The notes beneath the pieces were generated by a model, which worked only from the letters and a program-made list of their open reading frames with translations, had not been told where the DNA came from and did no database searches. This document shows, one piece after another, positions 30,726-39,013 of a stretch of 64,000 nucleotides of DNA (position 1 is its first letter; each line of letters begins with the position of its first letter). The position numbers and the translations under genes are program-made. Origin of the DNA: Novosphingobium sp. MD-1 (lineage in GTDB: Bacteria; Pseudomonadota; Alphaproteobacteria; Sphingomonadales; Sphingomonadaceae); assembly GCF_001014975.1 (NCBI RefSeq), contig NZ_BBXA01000013.1, positions 620,001-684,000 on the forward strand. Reading direction: 5' to 3'.

Positions 30726-31945
30726 CCGACTGGACCACGCTTTACGCCACCCGGATGCAGCAGGTGGTCGCCTCGGACATCCGCGAGCGCATGAAACTGC
30801 TCGATGCCAAGCAGATCATTCATCTGGGGGGTGGCCTGCCCGATCCGGCGATATTTCCCTACGACGCGCTGGCAGCCGCATCGCAGGCGATCTGGGCGGA
30901 TCCGGTGCGGGCGCGCACGGCGCTGCAATACGCGCCGAGCGAGGGCCACGGACCGCTGCGCACGTGGATCGCCGCGCACATGACGGCCCAGGGCACGCCA
31001 TGCACCGTGGACAACGTGATGATCACCAACGGATCGCAGCAGGCCCTGGATTTCATCGCCCGCCTGTTGCTGTCGCCGGGCGACACCGCCATGGTCGAAA
31101 TCCCCAGCTTCATCGGCGCGCTGCGGGCCTTCGACGCCTATGAGCCACGCTATGTCAGCCTGCCCGTGGACGCGGCGGAATGGGACGCGGCCCGCTTTGC
31201 GGGTGCCAAGTTCTGCTACGTCGGGCCGGATTTCCGCAACCCGACCGGCACCACGATGACCCGCGCGGAACGGGAAAAACTGCTCGATCTGGCCGAGGGC
31301 ACCGGCATGGCGGTGGTCGAGGACGGCTGCTACGAGGCTCTGCGGTACGACGGGCAGGCCGTGCCATCGCTGCTGGCGTTGGCGACCGAGCGGTATGGCG
31401 ATATCGAACGGGTGCCGGTTCTGCACACCGGCACGTTCTCCAAGACGATTGCGCCCTCGCTGCGGATCGGCTGGATCGCCGGCCCGACGGCAGTGATCCG
31501 CAAGCTGGTGCTGATCAAGCAGGCGGCCGATCTTGCCACCAGCGCGCTCAACCAGATGCTGTTGCTCGATGTCGTGCAAACCCATCTCGACAATGCCGTC
31601 GCGGCGGGCTGCGCCGCCTATCGCGAAAGGCGCGATTCCATGCTCGCCGCGCTGGAGGAGGCAATGCCGGCCGGCGTGACGTGGACGCGCCCCGAAGGCG
31701 GGCTCTACATCTGGGTCGAACTGCCGGAACACATGGACGCCACGCTTTTCGCGCAGCGCGCGCTGGCTGAACATTCGGTGTCGATCATCGGCGGCGCGGC
31801 ATTCTTCCCGGCCGGCGCGGAGAAGCTGCCGGGCCGCACCAACAGCCTGCGCCTCAGCTTCTCGATGATCGGCACCGAACCCGCGCGCGAAGGCGTGCGC
31901 CGGCTCGGCCTGCTGGCGCACGAAATGGTGGCCGAAATGGCGTGA
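30722..31945 (+). CDS. PLP-dependent aminotransferase, class I/II (MocR/2-aminoadipate type)
   Basis: A 407-residue fold-type I aminotransferase. The PLP lysine is K241 in TGTFSKTIAPSLRIGW. Other anchors are NGSQQALDFIARLL, the aspartate/tyrosine region VVEDGCYEALRYDG and the C-terminal NSLRLSFSM with the carboxylate-binding Arg. Closest relatives by eye are the LysN/2-aminoadipate and aromatic aminotransferases. They transfer an amino group between an amino acid and 2-oxoglutarate. The start at 30722 overlaps the small ORF. The role is not evident from neighbours; the P450 gene upstream has a separate promoter region. Confidence 0.88.
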   Translation: MTDWTTLYATRMQQVVASDIRERMKLLDAKQIIHLGGGLPDPAIFPYDALAAASQAIWADPVRARTALQYAPSEGHGPLRTWIAAHMTAQGTPCTVDNVMITNGSQQALDFIARLLLSPGDTAMVEIPSFIGALRAFDAYEPRYVSLPVDAAEWDAARFAGAKFCYVGPDFRNPTGTTMTRAEREKLLDLAEGTGMAVVEDGCYEALRYDGQAVPSLLALATERYGDIERVPVLHTGTFSKTIAPSLRIGWIAGPTAVIRKLVLIKQAADLATSALNQMLLLDVVQTHLDNAVAAGCAAYRERRDSMLAALEEAMPAGVTWTRPEGGLYIWVELPEHMDATLFAQRALAEHSVSIIGGAAFFPAGAEKLPGRTNSLRLSFSMIGTEPAREGVRRLGLLAHEMVAEMA

Positions 31946-31996
31946 GCACGCGGCGTGGACAAATTGCGTAGTGAGCGTGGCGGCTGAGATTGGTGG

Positions 31997-32326
31997 CTAG
32001 GGGCCGTTCGTGCTAAGTATGGGCAGGCTGGAAACGCGGAGATTGCAGTTCCGTTTGCTCAGATCACAAAGTGTGGCGATGGCGAAGCTTCGTAACCTGT
32101 CCGGGTCGACGCCGACATAGAGGGTGCTGGCTTCCCTCGGAGGCCAGGGTGCCGTCATGACGTTGCCAGGAACAAGTTTTTGCGCCGATGGCGGACGCGG
32201 CCCACCGTTTTTGATGAAATCCACGTAGATTGTCGTCTTGGTATCATTCCTTAAGCTCGTGGTCGGGCCACAGGCAGCTAAGGACGCGACGACTGACAAT
32301 GCGGCGAGTTTGAATTGCCATCTCAC
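31997..32326 (-). CDS. Small predicted lipoprotein, unknown function
   Basis: A 109-residue protein with a GTG start (AAGG four to five bases upstream) and a signal sequence MRWQFKLAALSVVASLAAC, with a lipobox LAAC at Cys19. The mature part contains five-residue polar-aromatic phrases (TTIYVDFIKNGG and STLYVGVDPDRLRSF) and two further cysteines (TLCDLSKRNCNL) that could pair. I do not recognise the family. Base composition is visibly less GC-rich than the neighbours, so it may be a recent acquisition. It is a single gene, convergent with the aminotransferase. Confidence 0.65.
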   Translation of the reverse strand: MRWQFKLAALSVVASLAACGPTTSLRNDTKTTIYVDFIKNGGPRPPSAQKLVPGNVMTAPWPPREASTLYVGVDPDRLRSFAIATLCDLSKRNCNLRVSSLPILSTNGP

Positions 32327-32398
32327 GCACCTTCGGTGTCATATCAGAGGAATGTCCGCAAGTGGGCGCAGACCATCGTTCGCATTTGTCCACGCAAC

Positions 32399-32755
32399 CT
32401 AATCCACCGCAGCGGTAACGACGATCTCCAGCGCATAGGCGGGCGAGGCCAGGATGGCCTGCAGGGTGGTACGCGTGGGCGCACAGCCGGGCACGATCCA
32501 TCGGTCCCACGCCGCGTTGAGTTCGGGCAGCGTCGCCAGATCGGCCAGCAGGATCGTCGCCGTCAGCAGTCGGGACCGGTCGCTGCCCGTTTCTACGAGC
32601 AGGTCGTCGATCCGGCGCAGCACTTCCGTCACTTGGTCCGCCACGGCGCCGCCACGATGATCGATCGCCACCTGCCCTGACAGATAAGCGACGCCGCCTT
32701 GCACGACGGCGCCGCTCATGCGGGGATTGGCTGCGAAACGCTTGATATCCGCCAT
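32399..32755 (-). CDS. RidA-family protein (YjgF/YER057c/UK114)
   Basis: A 118-residue protein with the RidA fold. AYLSGQVAIDHRGGAVADQVTEVLRRID in the first half and the C-terminal PAYALEIVVTAAV resemble the family, but the canonical R105-containing segment is degenerate here (CAPTRTTLQAIL retains one Arg). RidA proteins hydrolyse reactive enamines and imines; diverged members often sit in catabolic operons. It follows the phosphotransferase gene on the same strand, with a receptor-gene relic between them. Which imine it acts on is unknown. Confidence 0.85.
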   Translation of the reverse strand: MADIKRFAANPRMSGAVVQGGVAYLSGQVAIDHRGGAVADQVTEVLRRIDDLLVETGSDRSRLLTATILLADLATLPELNAAWDRWIVPGCAPTRTTLQAILASPAYALEIVVTAAVD

Positions 32756-32765
32756 ACTTCTGCTC

Positions 32766-32819
32766 CTAGAACGAATGGCGCATCGACGCGCCGAACATGC
32801 GCGGACCGGTCAGCGGGTT
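32766..32819 (-). pseudogene. Relic of a TonB-dependent receptor C-terminus
   Basis: In one minus-strand frame this stretch reads NPLTGPRMFGASMRHSF followed by a TAG stop. That is the signature end of sphingomonad TonB receptors (compare EPRTWAVTLKRRF at 23973), including the terminal aromatic residue. No receptor coding precedes it: the upstream DNA is the phosphotransferase gene in another frame, which ends inside the fragment. A deletion joining the two is the simplest explanation. Confidence 0.5.
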
Positions 32820-33847
32820 TGCGCGAGCGCCAGCGCGGCGATCCGGTCGAGCTGCTCGACCGCCAGCTCCGCCTGCGACGACGATGCGGTGCCGCGAAGG
32901 AGACGTCCCTTGATGCCGTGGATGATCGCCGCCAGCCGGAACAGGCTGAAGGCCAGGTAGAAATCCAGCCGATCGATGCCGTCCCGCCCGGTGCGGCGGC
33001 AATAGGCCTCGACATAGCGTTCCTCGCCGGGGATGCCGAGCGCCGGAAGGTCCAGCCCGGCCAGCCCCGTCGAAAATCCCGGCGGCATCCGGTAGATCAT
33101 CAGGTGATAGGCAAAGTCTGCCAGCGGATGCCCCAGGGTCGAAAGCTCCCAGTCCAGCACCGCGATCACGCGCGGCTCGCGCGGGTGGAACAGCATGTTG
33201 TCGCAGCGGAAATCGCCGTGAACGATGGTGCAGTCATCGCCGGCGGGAATGTTCGCAGGCAGCCATTCGATCAGCGCATCCATCGCCGGAAGGCGCCCGG
33301 CTTCGGGATCTTCCAGATATTGCCGCGACCAGCGCCCCACCTGGCGTTCGAAGTAATTGCCCTGTCGCCCGAAATCCCCGAGCCCCGCCGCCACCGGATC
33401 GATCGCGTGGAGCCGCGCGATCGTGGCGTTCATCGCGTCGAACATGGCCGCCCGCTCGTCGCGCGGCACTTCCGGAAAGGCGGTGTCGCGGAAATTGCGG
33501 CCTTCCACCATCTCCATCACATAGAACGCGGTGCCGATAACCGCATCGTCGAGGCACAGGCCGAACGGCGCGGGCACCGGAAAGCCGGTGGCGTGAAGCG
33601 CCGAGATGACCCGGAATTCCCGATCCACCGCGTGCGCGCCCTTGACCAGCACGCCGGGGGGCTTGCGCCGCAGCACATAGTCGCGGCCGGCCGTGCGCAA
33701 GCGATAGGTGGGGTTGGACTGGCCGCCATCGAACTGGCTCACCGAAAGTGGCCCTCGGAAGTCGGGAACGTGATCGTCCATCCACCGCACCAGCGCGGCT
33801 TCGTCAAATCGATGATTCGGGCGAACTGGCGCCATTTGGTCAGGCAT
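32810..33847 (-). CDS. APH-fold phosphotransferase (LvaA/ACAD10-N-terminal-like)
   Basis: A 345-residue kinase-fold protein. The catalytic loop IVHGDFRCDNMLFHP and the metal aspartate VLDWELSTLGHPLADFAYHL are intact, and FDGGQSNPTYRLRTAGRDYVLRRKPPG is the nucleotide-binding N-lobe. The family phosphorylates small molecules; LvaA and the N-terminal domain of ACAD10/11 phosphorylate 4-hydroxyacyl-CoA. It lies directly after an SDR and a large acyl-CoA dehydrogenase, the partners expected for that chemistry. The start could also be the ATG at 33835. The stop lies within the receptor relic, so the last few residues may be rearranged. Confidence 0.82.
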   Translation of the reverse strand: MPDQMAPVRPNHRFDEAALVRWMDDHVPDFRGPLSVSQFDGGQSNPTYRLRTAGRDYVLRRKPPGVLVKGAHAVDREFRVISALHATGFPVPAPFGLCLDDAVIGTAFYVMEMVEGRNFRDTAFPEVPRDERAAMFDAMNATIARLHAIDPVAAGLGDFGRQGNYFERQVGRWSRQYLEDPEAGRLPAMDALIEWLPANIPAGDDCTIVHGDFRCDNMLFHPREPRVIAVLDWELSTLGHPLADFAYHLMIYRMPPGFSTGLAGLDLPALGIPGEERYVEAYCRRTGRDGIDRLDFYLAFSLFRLAAIIHGIKGRLLRGTASSSQAELAVEQLDRIAALALAQTR

Positions 33848-34745
33848 CGGCCAGCACGCGCGAAAGTTCATAGCGCGATTGCTCCAGCCCCGTTTCCGGC
33901 ACCATCTCGCCCTCCCGATCGAGAATCTGGTCAAGCCCGGCCAGCAGGCGCTCCGGCGCATCGTCGCCGGTGCCGGCGTCGATGCCGCGCGTCAGCGTAA
34001 TGTGGGCCGCTTCGCAATGGCCCGCCCCGGCACACAGAATGACGCCCGTCGGCGCGTCATCGCAGACCAGCGCGAGCATGGCCGGCGAAACCCCGGCCGG
34101 ATCGAGCGCGGCGAGCTGCTCCTCGCTCATGATGTCGGCGGTCATCCGCGTGGCGGCGGTGGGAGCGAGCGCGTTGACGCGGATGTCGTACTTGCGCCCC
34201 TCCTGCGCCAGGGTCTTCATCATGCCGACAAGGCCCAGCTTGGCCGCCCCGTACTGCGATTGGCCGAAGTTGCCATAGAGGCCCGACGAGGACGTGGTCA
34301 TCATGATCCGGCCGAAGTTCTGCGCCGTCATGATCCCCCACACCGCCTTGGTGCAGTTGGCCGCGCCCATCAGATGTACTTCGATCACGGTGCGGAAATC
34401 CGCGAGATCCTGCTTGGCGAAAGTCCGGTCGCGCAGGATGCCGGCATTGTTGACAAGGATGTCGACCCGCCCCCAGGCGGCCACCGCCTGCGCGACCATG
34501 GCCTCCACCTGCGCGTAGTCCGTCACGCTCGCGCCGTTCGCTATGGCCTCGCCACCCGCCGCGCGAATCTCGTCAACGACCTGATCGGCCATCGTCGTGC
34601 TACCGCCGCTGCCGTCGCGCGCGCCACCAAGATCGTTGACCAGCACCTTTGCGCCGCGCCGGGCCAGCAACAGCGCGTGCGCGCGCCCCAGCCCGCCGCC
34701 GGCCCCGGTCACGATGGCCACGCGGCCGGACAGATCGATCGACAT
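33840..34745 (-). CDS. SDR-family dehydrogenase of the multifunctional-enzyme (MFE-2) type
   Basis: A 301-residue short-chain dehydrogenase. The nucleotide motif VAIVTGAGGGLGRAHALLLA followed by VLVNDLGG is the pattern of the (3R)-hydroxyacyl-CoA dehydrogenase domain of peroxisomal MFE-2. NNAGILRD, S-MMTTSSSGLYGNFGQSQYGAAK (active Tyr and Lys) and a C-terminal extension beyond the usual 250 residues are present. It probably oxidises a hydroxyacyl-CoA with NAD. GGGAG lies eight bases before the ATG. It is 17 bases after the acyl-CoA dehydrogenase and overlaps the phosphotransferase. Confidence 0.85.
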   Translation of the reverse strand: MSIDLSGRVAIVTGAGGGLGRAHALLLARRGAKVLVNDLGGARDGSGGSTTMADQVVDEIRAAGGEAIANGASVTDYAQVEAMVAQAVAAWGRVDILVNNAGILRDRTFAKQDLADFRTVIEVHLMGAANCTKAVWGIMTAQNFGRIMMTTSSSGLYGNFGQSQYGAAKLGLVGMMKTLAQEGRKYDIRVNALAPTAATRMTADIMSEEQLAALDPAGVSPAMLALVCDDAPTGVILCAGAGHCEAAHITLTRGIDAGTGDDAPERLLAGLDQILDREGEMVPETGLEQSRYELSRVLADA

Positions 34746-34762
34746 TCCCGTTTCTCCCATAA

Positions 34763-36517
34763 TTACAGGCAAGCCGCCGGCATCGCCGCGGGCAGCGCAC
34801 TGCCCGCGAGCAGCGGCGCAACCCACACCGCGATCTGCGGCATCTCGCGTTCGAAAAAGTATCGGCAGGCCCACAGCTTGCCGGCGCGGAACGGCGCATC
34901 CTCGCCCGCCCCGGCGCACAGCAGCGCGCGGTCCAGCCATTGCCAGCCGGCCACGCCGTGCCCGAATGCCCGCAGCAAAGCAGTGGCGTTGGCGGCGAGC
35001 ACGTCCGGCGATGCCGCCCGCACGGCCTCCGCCGCGCTGCTCAGCCGATCCCACACCTCGGTCAGGATACCGCCCAGACCGGCCAGTTCCGGGTTCTGCG
35101 CCGCCTTGGCAACGGTCTGGTCGATCCGCCTCCGCAGCAGCGCAAGCGCGGCGGCATCCTTGAGTTTCCGACCGGCCAGATCCAGCCCCTGAATGCCGGT
35201 CGTGCCCTCGTGGATCGGATTGAGCCGGTTGTCCCGCCACAGCTGCTCGACATCGAAATCACGGGTGTAGCCGTAGCCGCCATGCACCTGGATGGCGATG
35301 TCGTTGGCCGCAAGGCCATATTCCGACGCCCAGGTCTTGGCGATCGGCGTCAGCAATCCCAGCAGCAAGGCCGCATCGGGATCGTGCGACTCTTCATCCA
35401 CCAGCCGGGCGCAGTATAACACCAGTGCCAGCGCGCCTTCGGCATAGCATTTGCCTGCCAGCAGCATCGCACGCACGTCAGGGTGCCCGACGATCGGCAA
35501 CGACTTGCCCAGTGCGCTGCCGGGCGGTCGACCCTGTAAGCGCTCGCCCGCATACTGCACCGCATGGCGCCAGCCGCGATAGCCCAGCGCCGCCGCACCC
35601 AGCGCTACGCCGATCCGCGCCTCGTTCATCATCTTGAACATCTGGGGCAGACCCTGCCCGGGAGCGCCCACGATCCAGCCGATCGCGCCCTCACGTTCGC
35701 CGAAGTTCAGCAGGCAATTCGTGGTGCCGCGATAGCCCATCTTGTGATTGAGCCCGGCCACCGCAATGTCGTTGCAATCGCCCGAAGGCAGGATCTTCGG
35801 CACCACGAACAGCGACAGGCCCTTGGTGCCCGCAGCCTGTTCTCCACGGTCATCCACCGTCCGCGCCAGCACCAGGTGGACGATGTTTTCCGAGAGGTCG
35901 TGATCCCCGCCCGAAATCCACATCTTGTTGCCTGAAAGCCTATAGCGCGTGCCCAGCGCGTCCTGCCCGTCCGGGACCGCCCGGGTTGCGACGTCGGCCA
36001 GATTCGAACCGGCCTGCGGTTCGGACAGACACATCGTGCCGAACCACCGCCCCGCGATCTGCGGCAGGGCGAATGCCTCGATCTGCGCTTCGGTGCCGAA
36101 CGCCAGCAGCAGGCGGGCGTTGGCGGTCGTGAGCATGGGATAGGCGGCCGTGGCGACATTGGCGGCCAGAAACTGCGCGAAGGACGCGTTGGCGAGCAGG
36201 GCGGGCAGCCCCATACCGCCCCGGTCGGGCGGGAAGCTGGCGGAAAACAGGCCCAGTTCGGCATATTCGCGCAAGGCCGAGCCGATTTCCGGCAACGCCC
36301 TGACTCCGGAAGCGGTCAGTTCTGGTTCGCGGTTATCGGACAGCTTGTAGTGGGGAAGGAAGCCGTTAGCGGCCAGCCTCGCCGAAAGATCCAGGATCGC
36401 GTCCGCGCTTTCCCGATCGATTCCGCCAGCATCGGATTCAGAGAGCACCCGGTCGAGACCAAGCCACTCCCACAACAGGAAATCCAGTTCCTCCCGCACA
36501 ATCAGAATATCACTCAT
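34763..36517 (-). CDS. Acyl-CoA dehydrogenase, long (FadE5/AcdA-like) type
   Basis: A 584-residue flavoprotein, longer than the 380-residue classical type and close to the FadE5/DmdC class with its C-terminal helical extension. Visible motifs are CLSEPQAGSNLADVATRA, GNKMWISGGDHD, HKMGYRGTTNCLLNFGE, VHGGYGYTRDFDVEQLWRD and IHEGTTGIQGLDLAGRK. It oxidises an acyl-CoA to the 2-enoyl-CoA using FAD and electron-transfer flavoprotein. It is first in a four-gene unit with SDR, phosphotransferase and RidA. The company of an ACAD10-type kinase raises the alternative that it catalyses elimination from a 4-phosphoacyl-CoA. Confidence 0.9.
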   Translation of the reverse strand: MSDILIVREELDFLLWEWLGLDRVLSESDAGGIDRESADAILDLSARLAANGFLPHYKLSDNREPELTASGVRALPEIGSALREYAELGLFSASFPPDRGGMGLPALLANASFAQFLAANVATAAYPMLTTANARLLLAFGTEAQIEAFALPQIAGRWFGTMCLSEPQAGSNLADVATRAVPDGQDALGTRYRLSGNKMWISGGDHDLSENIVHLVLARTVDDRGEQAAGTKGLSLFVVPKILPSGDCNDIAVAGLNHKMGYRGTTNCLLNFGEREGAIGWIVGAPGQGLPQMFKMMNEARIGVALGAAALGYRGWRHAVQYAGERLQGRPPGSALGKSLPIVGHPDVRAMLLAGKCYAEGALALVLYCARLVDEESHDPDAALLLGLLTPIAKTWASEYGLAANDIAIQVHGGYGYTRDFDVEQLWRDNRLNPIHEGTTGIQGLDLAGRKLKDAAALALLRRRIDQTVAKAAQNPELAGLGGILTEVWDRLSSAAEAVRAASPDVLAANATALLRAFGHGVAGWQWLDRALLCAGAGEDAPFRAGKLWACRYFFEREMPQIAVWVAPLLAGSALPAAMPAACL

Positions 36518-36657
36518 GCCGCTCCCAATCTGGTCTCACGTCCTAGGCCACAACGAAACAGGGCGTCGAATATCGAAGGCGGATCGGAGGTATCGCAATC
36601 CGGCAATTGCCGTCACCCACCTATCGGCCGGAAATGGCCTGGCTCAGGGAGATGACG

Positions 36658-37575
36658 ATGGGACCGCTCGATCCGGAAATGCAGGCCATTCTCGACCGGC
36701 GCAACGCGCTGGGCCTTCCGGGCTTCGCGGCCGGCACGCCCGACGATGCCCGCCGTGCCTTTGCCCAATCACAGGCCGCCCTGCCACCCGCGCGTGGTGC
36801 GCGGAACGCGGCAGTGCGGGACGCGAACGTGCCAGGGCCGCGCGGACCGGTCCCGGTTCGGCACTATCTGCCGGAGCGGCATAGCGGCGGGCGGATCCTC
36901 TACATGCATGGCGGAGGCTGGGTCTTCGGCACGCTGGACGGCTTCGATCCGGTCTGCCGCCAGCTGGCGCACGAAAGCGGGGCCGAGGTGGTGAGCATCG
37001 ACTACCGGCTCGCGCCCGAACATCCCTTTCCCCAGCCGCTCGACGATTGCTGGGCCATTCTGGAAGCGCTGGCCGAAGACATGCCGCTGGCGGTGATGGG
37101 CGATAGCGCAGGCGGCAATCTCGCCGCCGCCCTGGCTCTGCGCGCACGCGACAGGGGCGGCCCGCGGATCGCGCTGCAAGTGTTGCTCTATCCGGTGCTG
37201 TCTGCCGATTTCACCCGGGATTCCTATACCGCGTTCGGCCAGGGCGATTACCTGATCTCCCGCGAAGACATGCAGTGGTTCTGGGACCGGCACGTGCCGC
37301 CGGAGATGCGCCACATGCCCGAAGCAGCGCCACTTGCCGCAAGCGACTTTGCCGGTTTGCCCGAGGCGATCATCGTTGTGGGCGGTTGCGATCCGCTGCA
37401 TGACGAAGGCGCGTGCTACGCCGCCGCGCTGCGCGACGCGGGCGCAAAGGTCACCCTGCGCGATCATCCCGGCATGGCGCACGGCTTTTTCACGCTGGTA
37501 GACCTGCTCAGCGCCGCCAACGCCGAGATACGGGAGATTGGCGCGCTGATCGCCAGCAGGCTCGTCCTGGCCTGA
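36658..37575 (+). CDS. Alpha/beta hydrolase, hormone-sensitive-lipase family esterase
   Basis: A 305-residue esterase of the HSL (family IV) group. The oxyanion motif H84-GGGW lies in ILYMHGGGWVFG, the nucleophile is S150 in VMGDSAGGNLA, and the other triad members are D245 (GGCDPLHDE) and H275 (PGMAHGFF). Such enzymes hydrolyse short-chain esters or lactones. CAGGGAG precedes the start by six bases at 36658; an ATG at 36652 abuts it. It is divergent from the acyl-CoA dehydrogenase unit and convergent with LysR, so its regulation and substrate are open. Confidence 0.88.
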   Translation: MGPLDPEMQAILDRRNALGLPGFAAGTPDDARRAFAQSQAALPPARGARNAAVRDANVPGPRGPVPVRHYLPERHSGGRILYMHGGGWVFGTLDGFDPVCRQLAHESGAEVVSIDYRLAPEHPFPQPLDDCWAILEALAEDMPLAVMGDSAGGNLAAALALRARDRGGPRIALQVLLYPVLSADFTRDSYTAFGQGDYLISREDMQWFWDRHVPPEMRHMPEAAPLAASDFAGLPEAIIVVGGCDPLHDEGACYAAALRDAGAKVTLRDHPGMAHGFFTLVDLLSAANAEIREIGALIASRLVLA

Positions 37576-37582
37576 GCAGGGG

Positions 37583-38554
37583 TCAGCTCGCGGTCGGCCC
37601 CGCTTCGTCCGCCAGGCTTTGACGCACCAGATCGATGAAGCGTTCGATCACTCGCGACCCGCTCCCCTTCGCCCACAGCATGCTGATCGGCAAGGGCAGG
37701 TCGAGGTCCGTGATGGAACGCAGGACGATACCCGGCGGCGTGCGGTCAGCCCGCGCGGCAGTAATGATGCCAAGGCCGATACGGGCGGAAGCAAGCTCAT
37801 AGGCGATATCGACGGCAGACACCTCCACGACGATGTTCGGCGAGATTCCCCGCGCATCGAACGCCGCGATCATGCGATCGAACAGCCTTGGCGAGGTATG
37901 CCTGGCCGGCCACAGCAGCGGCTCGGACGCGATATCGCTGAGCGACACGGCGGGCAGCGCGGCAAGCGGGTGATCGTCCGGCAGGGCCAGGACGAAGTGG
38001 TCCACGCCCACCGACATGCGTTCGAATTGCTCCACATCGCTCGCCTCGTCGATCACGAAGGCAACGTCGATTTCGTCGGCAAGCAGACGGTTGCGCTGCG
38101 CATCGGAGGTCAGCGGAAACGCGCGCAATTCCACTTCGGGGTAAAGCGAACGGAATTCCCGCAACACGACCGGCAGCACGGGACGGCGCAGCATGGCTTC
38201 CGAAAACGCCACGCGCAGAAGCCCCGAATCGCCTTCCGCAATCCGGCGCGTGTTGCGCCGCGCTTCCTCGATCTGCAGCAGGATACGCCGCACGTCCTGC
38301 GCCAGTACCTGCCCGGCGCGCGTTATCGCCACGCCCCGCGCCTGGCGCTCGAACAATTCGATATTGCCCAGTTCGCGCTCCAGGTCCGCGATACGGCGCG
38401 ACAGCGCGGATTGCGCGATATTCAATCGCTCGGCCGCGCGGTGGAGGTTCTGCTCCTCGGCAACCGCCAGAAAGAAAGGGAAGTGCTTGGCGATACGCAA
38501 CGTGCGCAAGGTTGCCACCTCGCGCGGCACGCTGGGGGGAAGCGACGTCGACAT
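37583..38554 (-). CDS. LysR-family transcriptional regulator
   Basis: A 323-residue LysR regulator. The helix-turn-helix is FPFFLAVAEEQNLHRAAERLNIAQSALSRRI (read in parts) at residues about 24-60, and the periplasmic-binding-like effector domain runs from about 110 to the end. The start at 38554 (MSTSLPPSV) is taken because the upstream frame belongs to the neighbouring small gene on the opposite reading. It lies 52 bases downstream of that gene on the same strand and converges with the hydrolase. Targets are probably the adjacent divergent nitroreductase or the small gene, by proximity only. Confidence 0.88.
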   Translation of the reverse strand: MSTSLPPSVPREVATLRTLRIAKHFPFFLAVAEEQNLHRAAERLNIAQSALSRRIADLERELGNIELFERQARGVAITRAGQVLAQDVRRILLQIEEARRNTRRIAEGDSGLLRVAFSEAMLRRPVLPVVLREFRSLYPEVELRAFPLTSDAQRNRLLADEIDVAFVIDEASDVEQFERMSVGVDHFVLALPDDHPLAALPAVSLSDIASEPLLWPARHTSPRLFDRMIAAFDARGISPNIVVEVSAVDIAYELASARIGLGIITAARADRTPPGIVLRSITDLDLPLPISMLWAKGSGSRVIERFIDLVRQSLADEAGPTAS

Positions 38555-38606
38555 AGGCACAGCTATGCCCGGTTCCGCCCGGCTTGAACAGGCATGGCTG
38601 GCCACC

Positions 38607-38909
38607 TCAGCGGAGCGCCACACGGACCACCGCCCTGGCGCTCGCGTTCCGCGCCTGCAGGATGATTTCGACATCGGCGTTGTTGGTGCCGTCGAGATGG
38701 CGCGCCATGACCCTGCCGGCCAGCCGTTCCGGGGCGAAGCCATCGTCCAGGCCATAGGCCGACACAAGCGAGGCGCTGGGCGTTCCCGACCAGCGGCGGA
38801 CCATGTCGCACACGCGCTGTTCGAGTGGCCCGTCCGCCGCAAAGGCACCGTCGAAACTCACCGCCTCTCCCAGGCGGACATCTTCAAAGCGCAGCGGCAT
38901 GGCTTGCAT
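38607..38909 (-). CDS. Hypothetical protein (100 aa), MaoC/hotdog-like opening
   Basis: A 100-residue protein from an ATG at 38909 with AAGGAGAGG upstream. It opens MPLRFEDVRLGEAVSF, which resembles the first strand of MaoC-type hotdog dehydratases, but the catalytic Asp/His helix is not visible. The end (GTNNADVEIILQARNASARAVVRVALR in two parts) is beta-rich. It could be a stand-alone hotdog half or something unrelated. It is divergent from the nitroreductase and upstream of the LysR gene. Function unknown. Confidence 0.6.
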   Translation of the reverse strand: MQAMPLRFEDVRLGEAVSFDGAFAADGPLEQRVCDMVRRWSGTPSASLVSAYGLDDGFAPERLAGRVMARHLDGTNNADVEIILQARNASARAVVRVALR

Positions 38910-39013
38910 CGCCAACCTCTCCTTTATGTACTATCTTTTAAATGATAAGGGAATCGGCTAGAGAGTCAAACACCAAGCGGCAAGAGCCGCAAACCAAGGG
39001 AGAAACCAGACTC

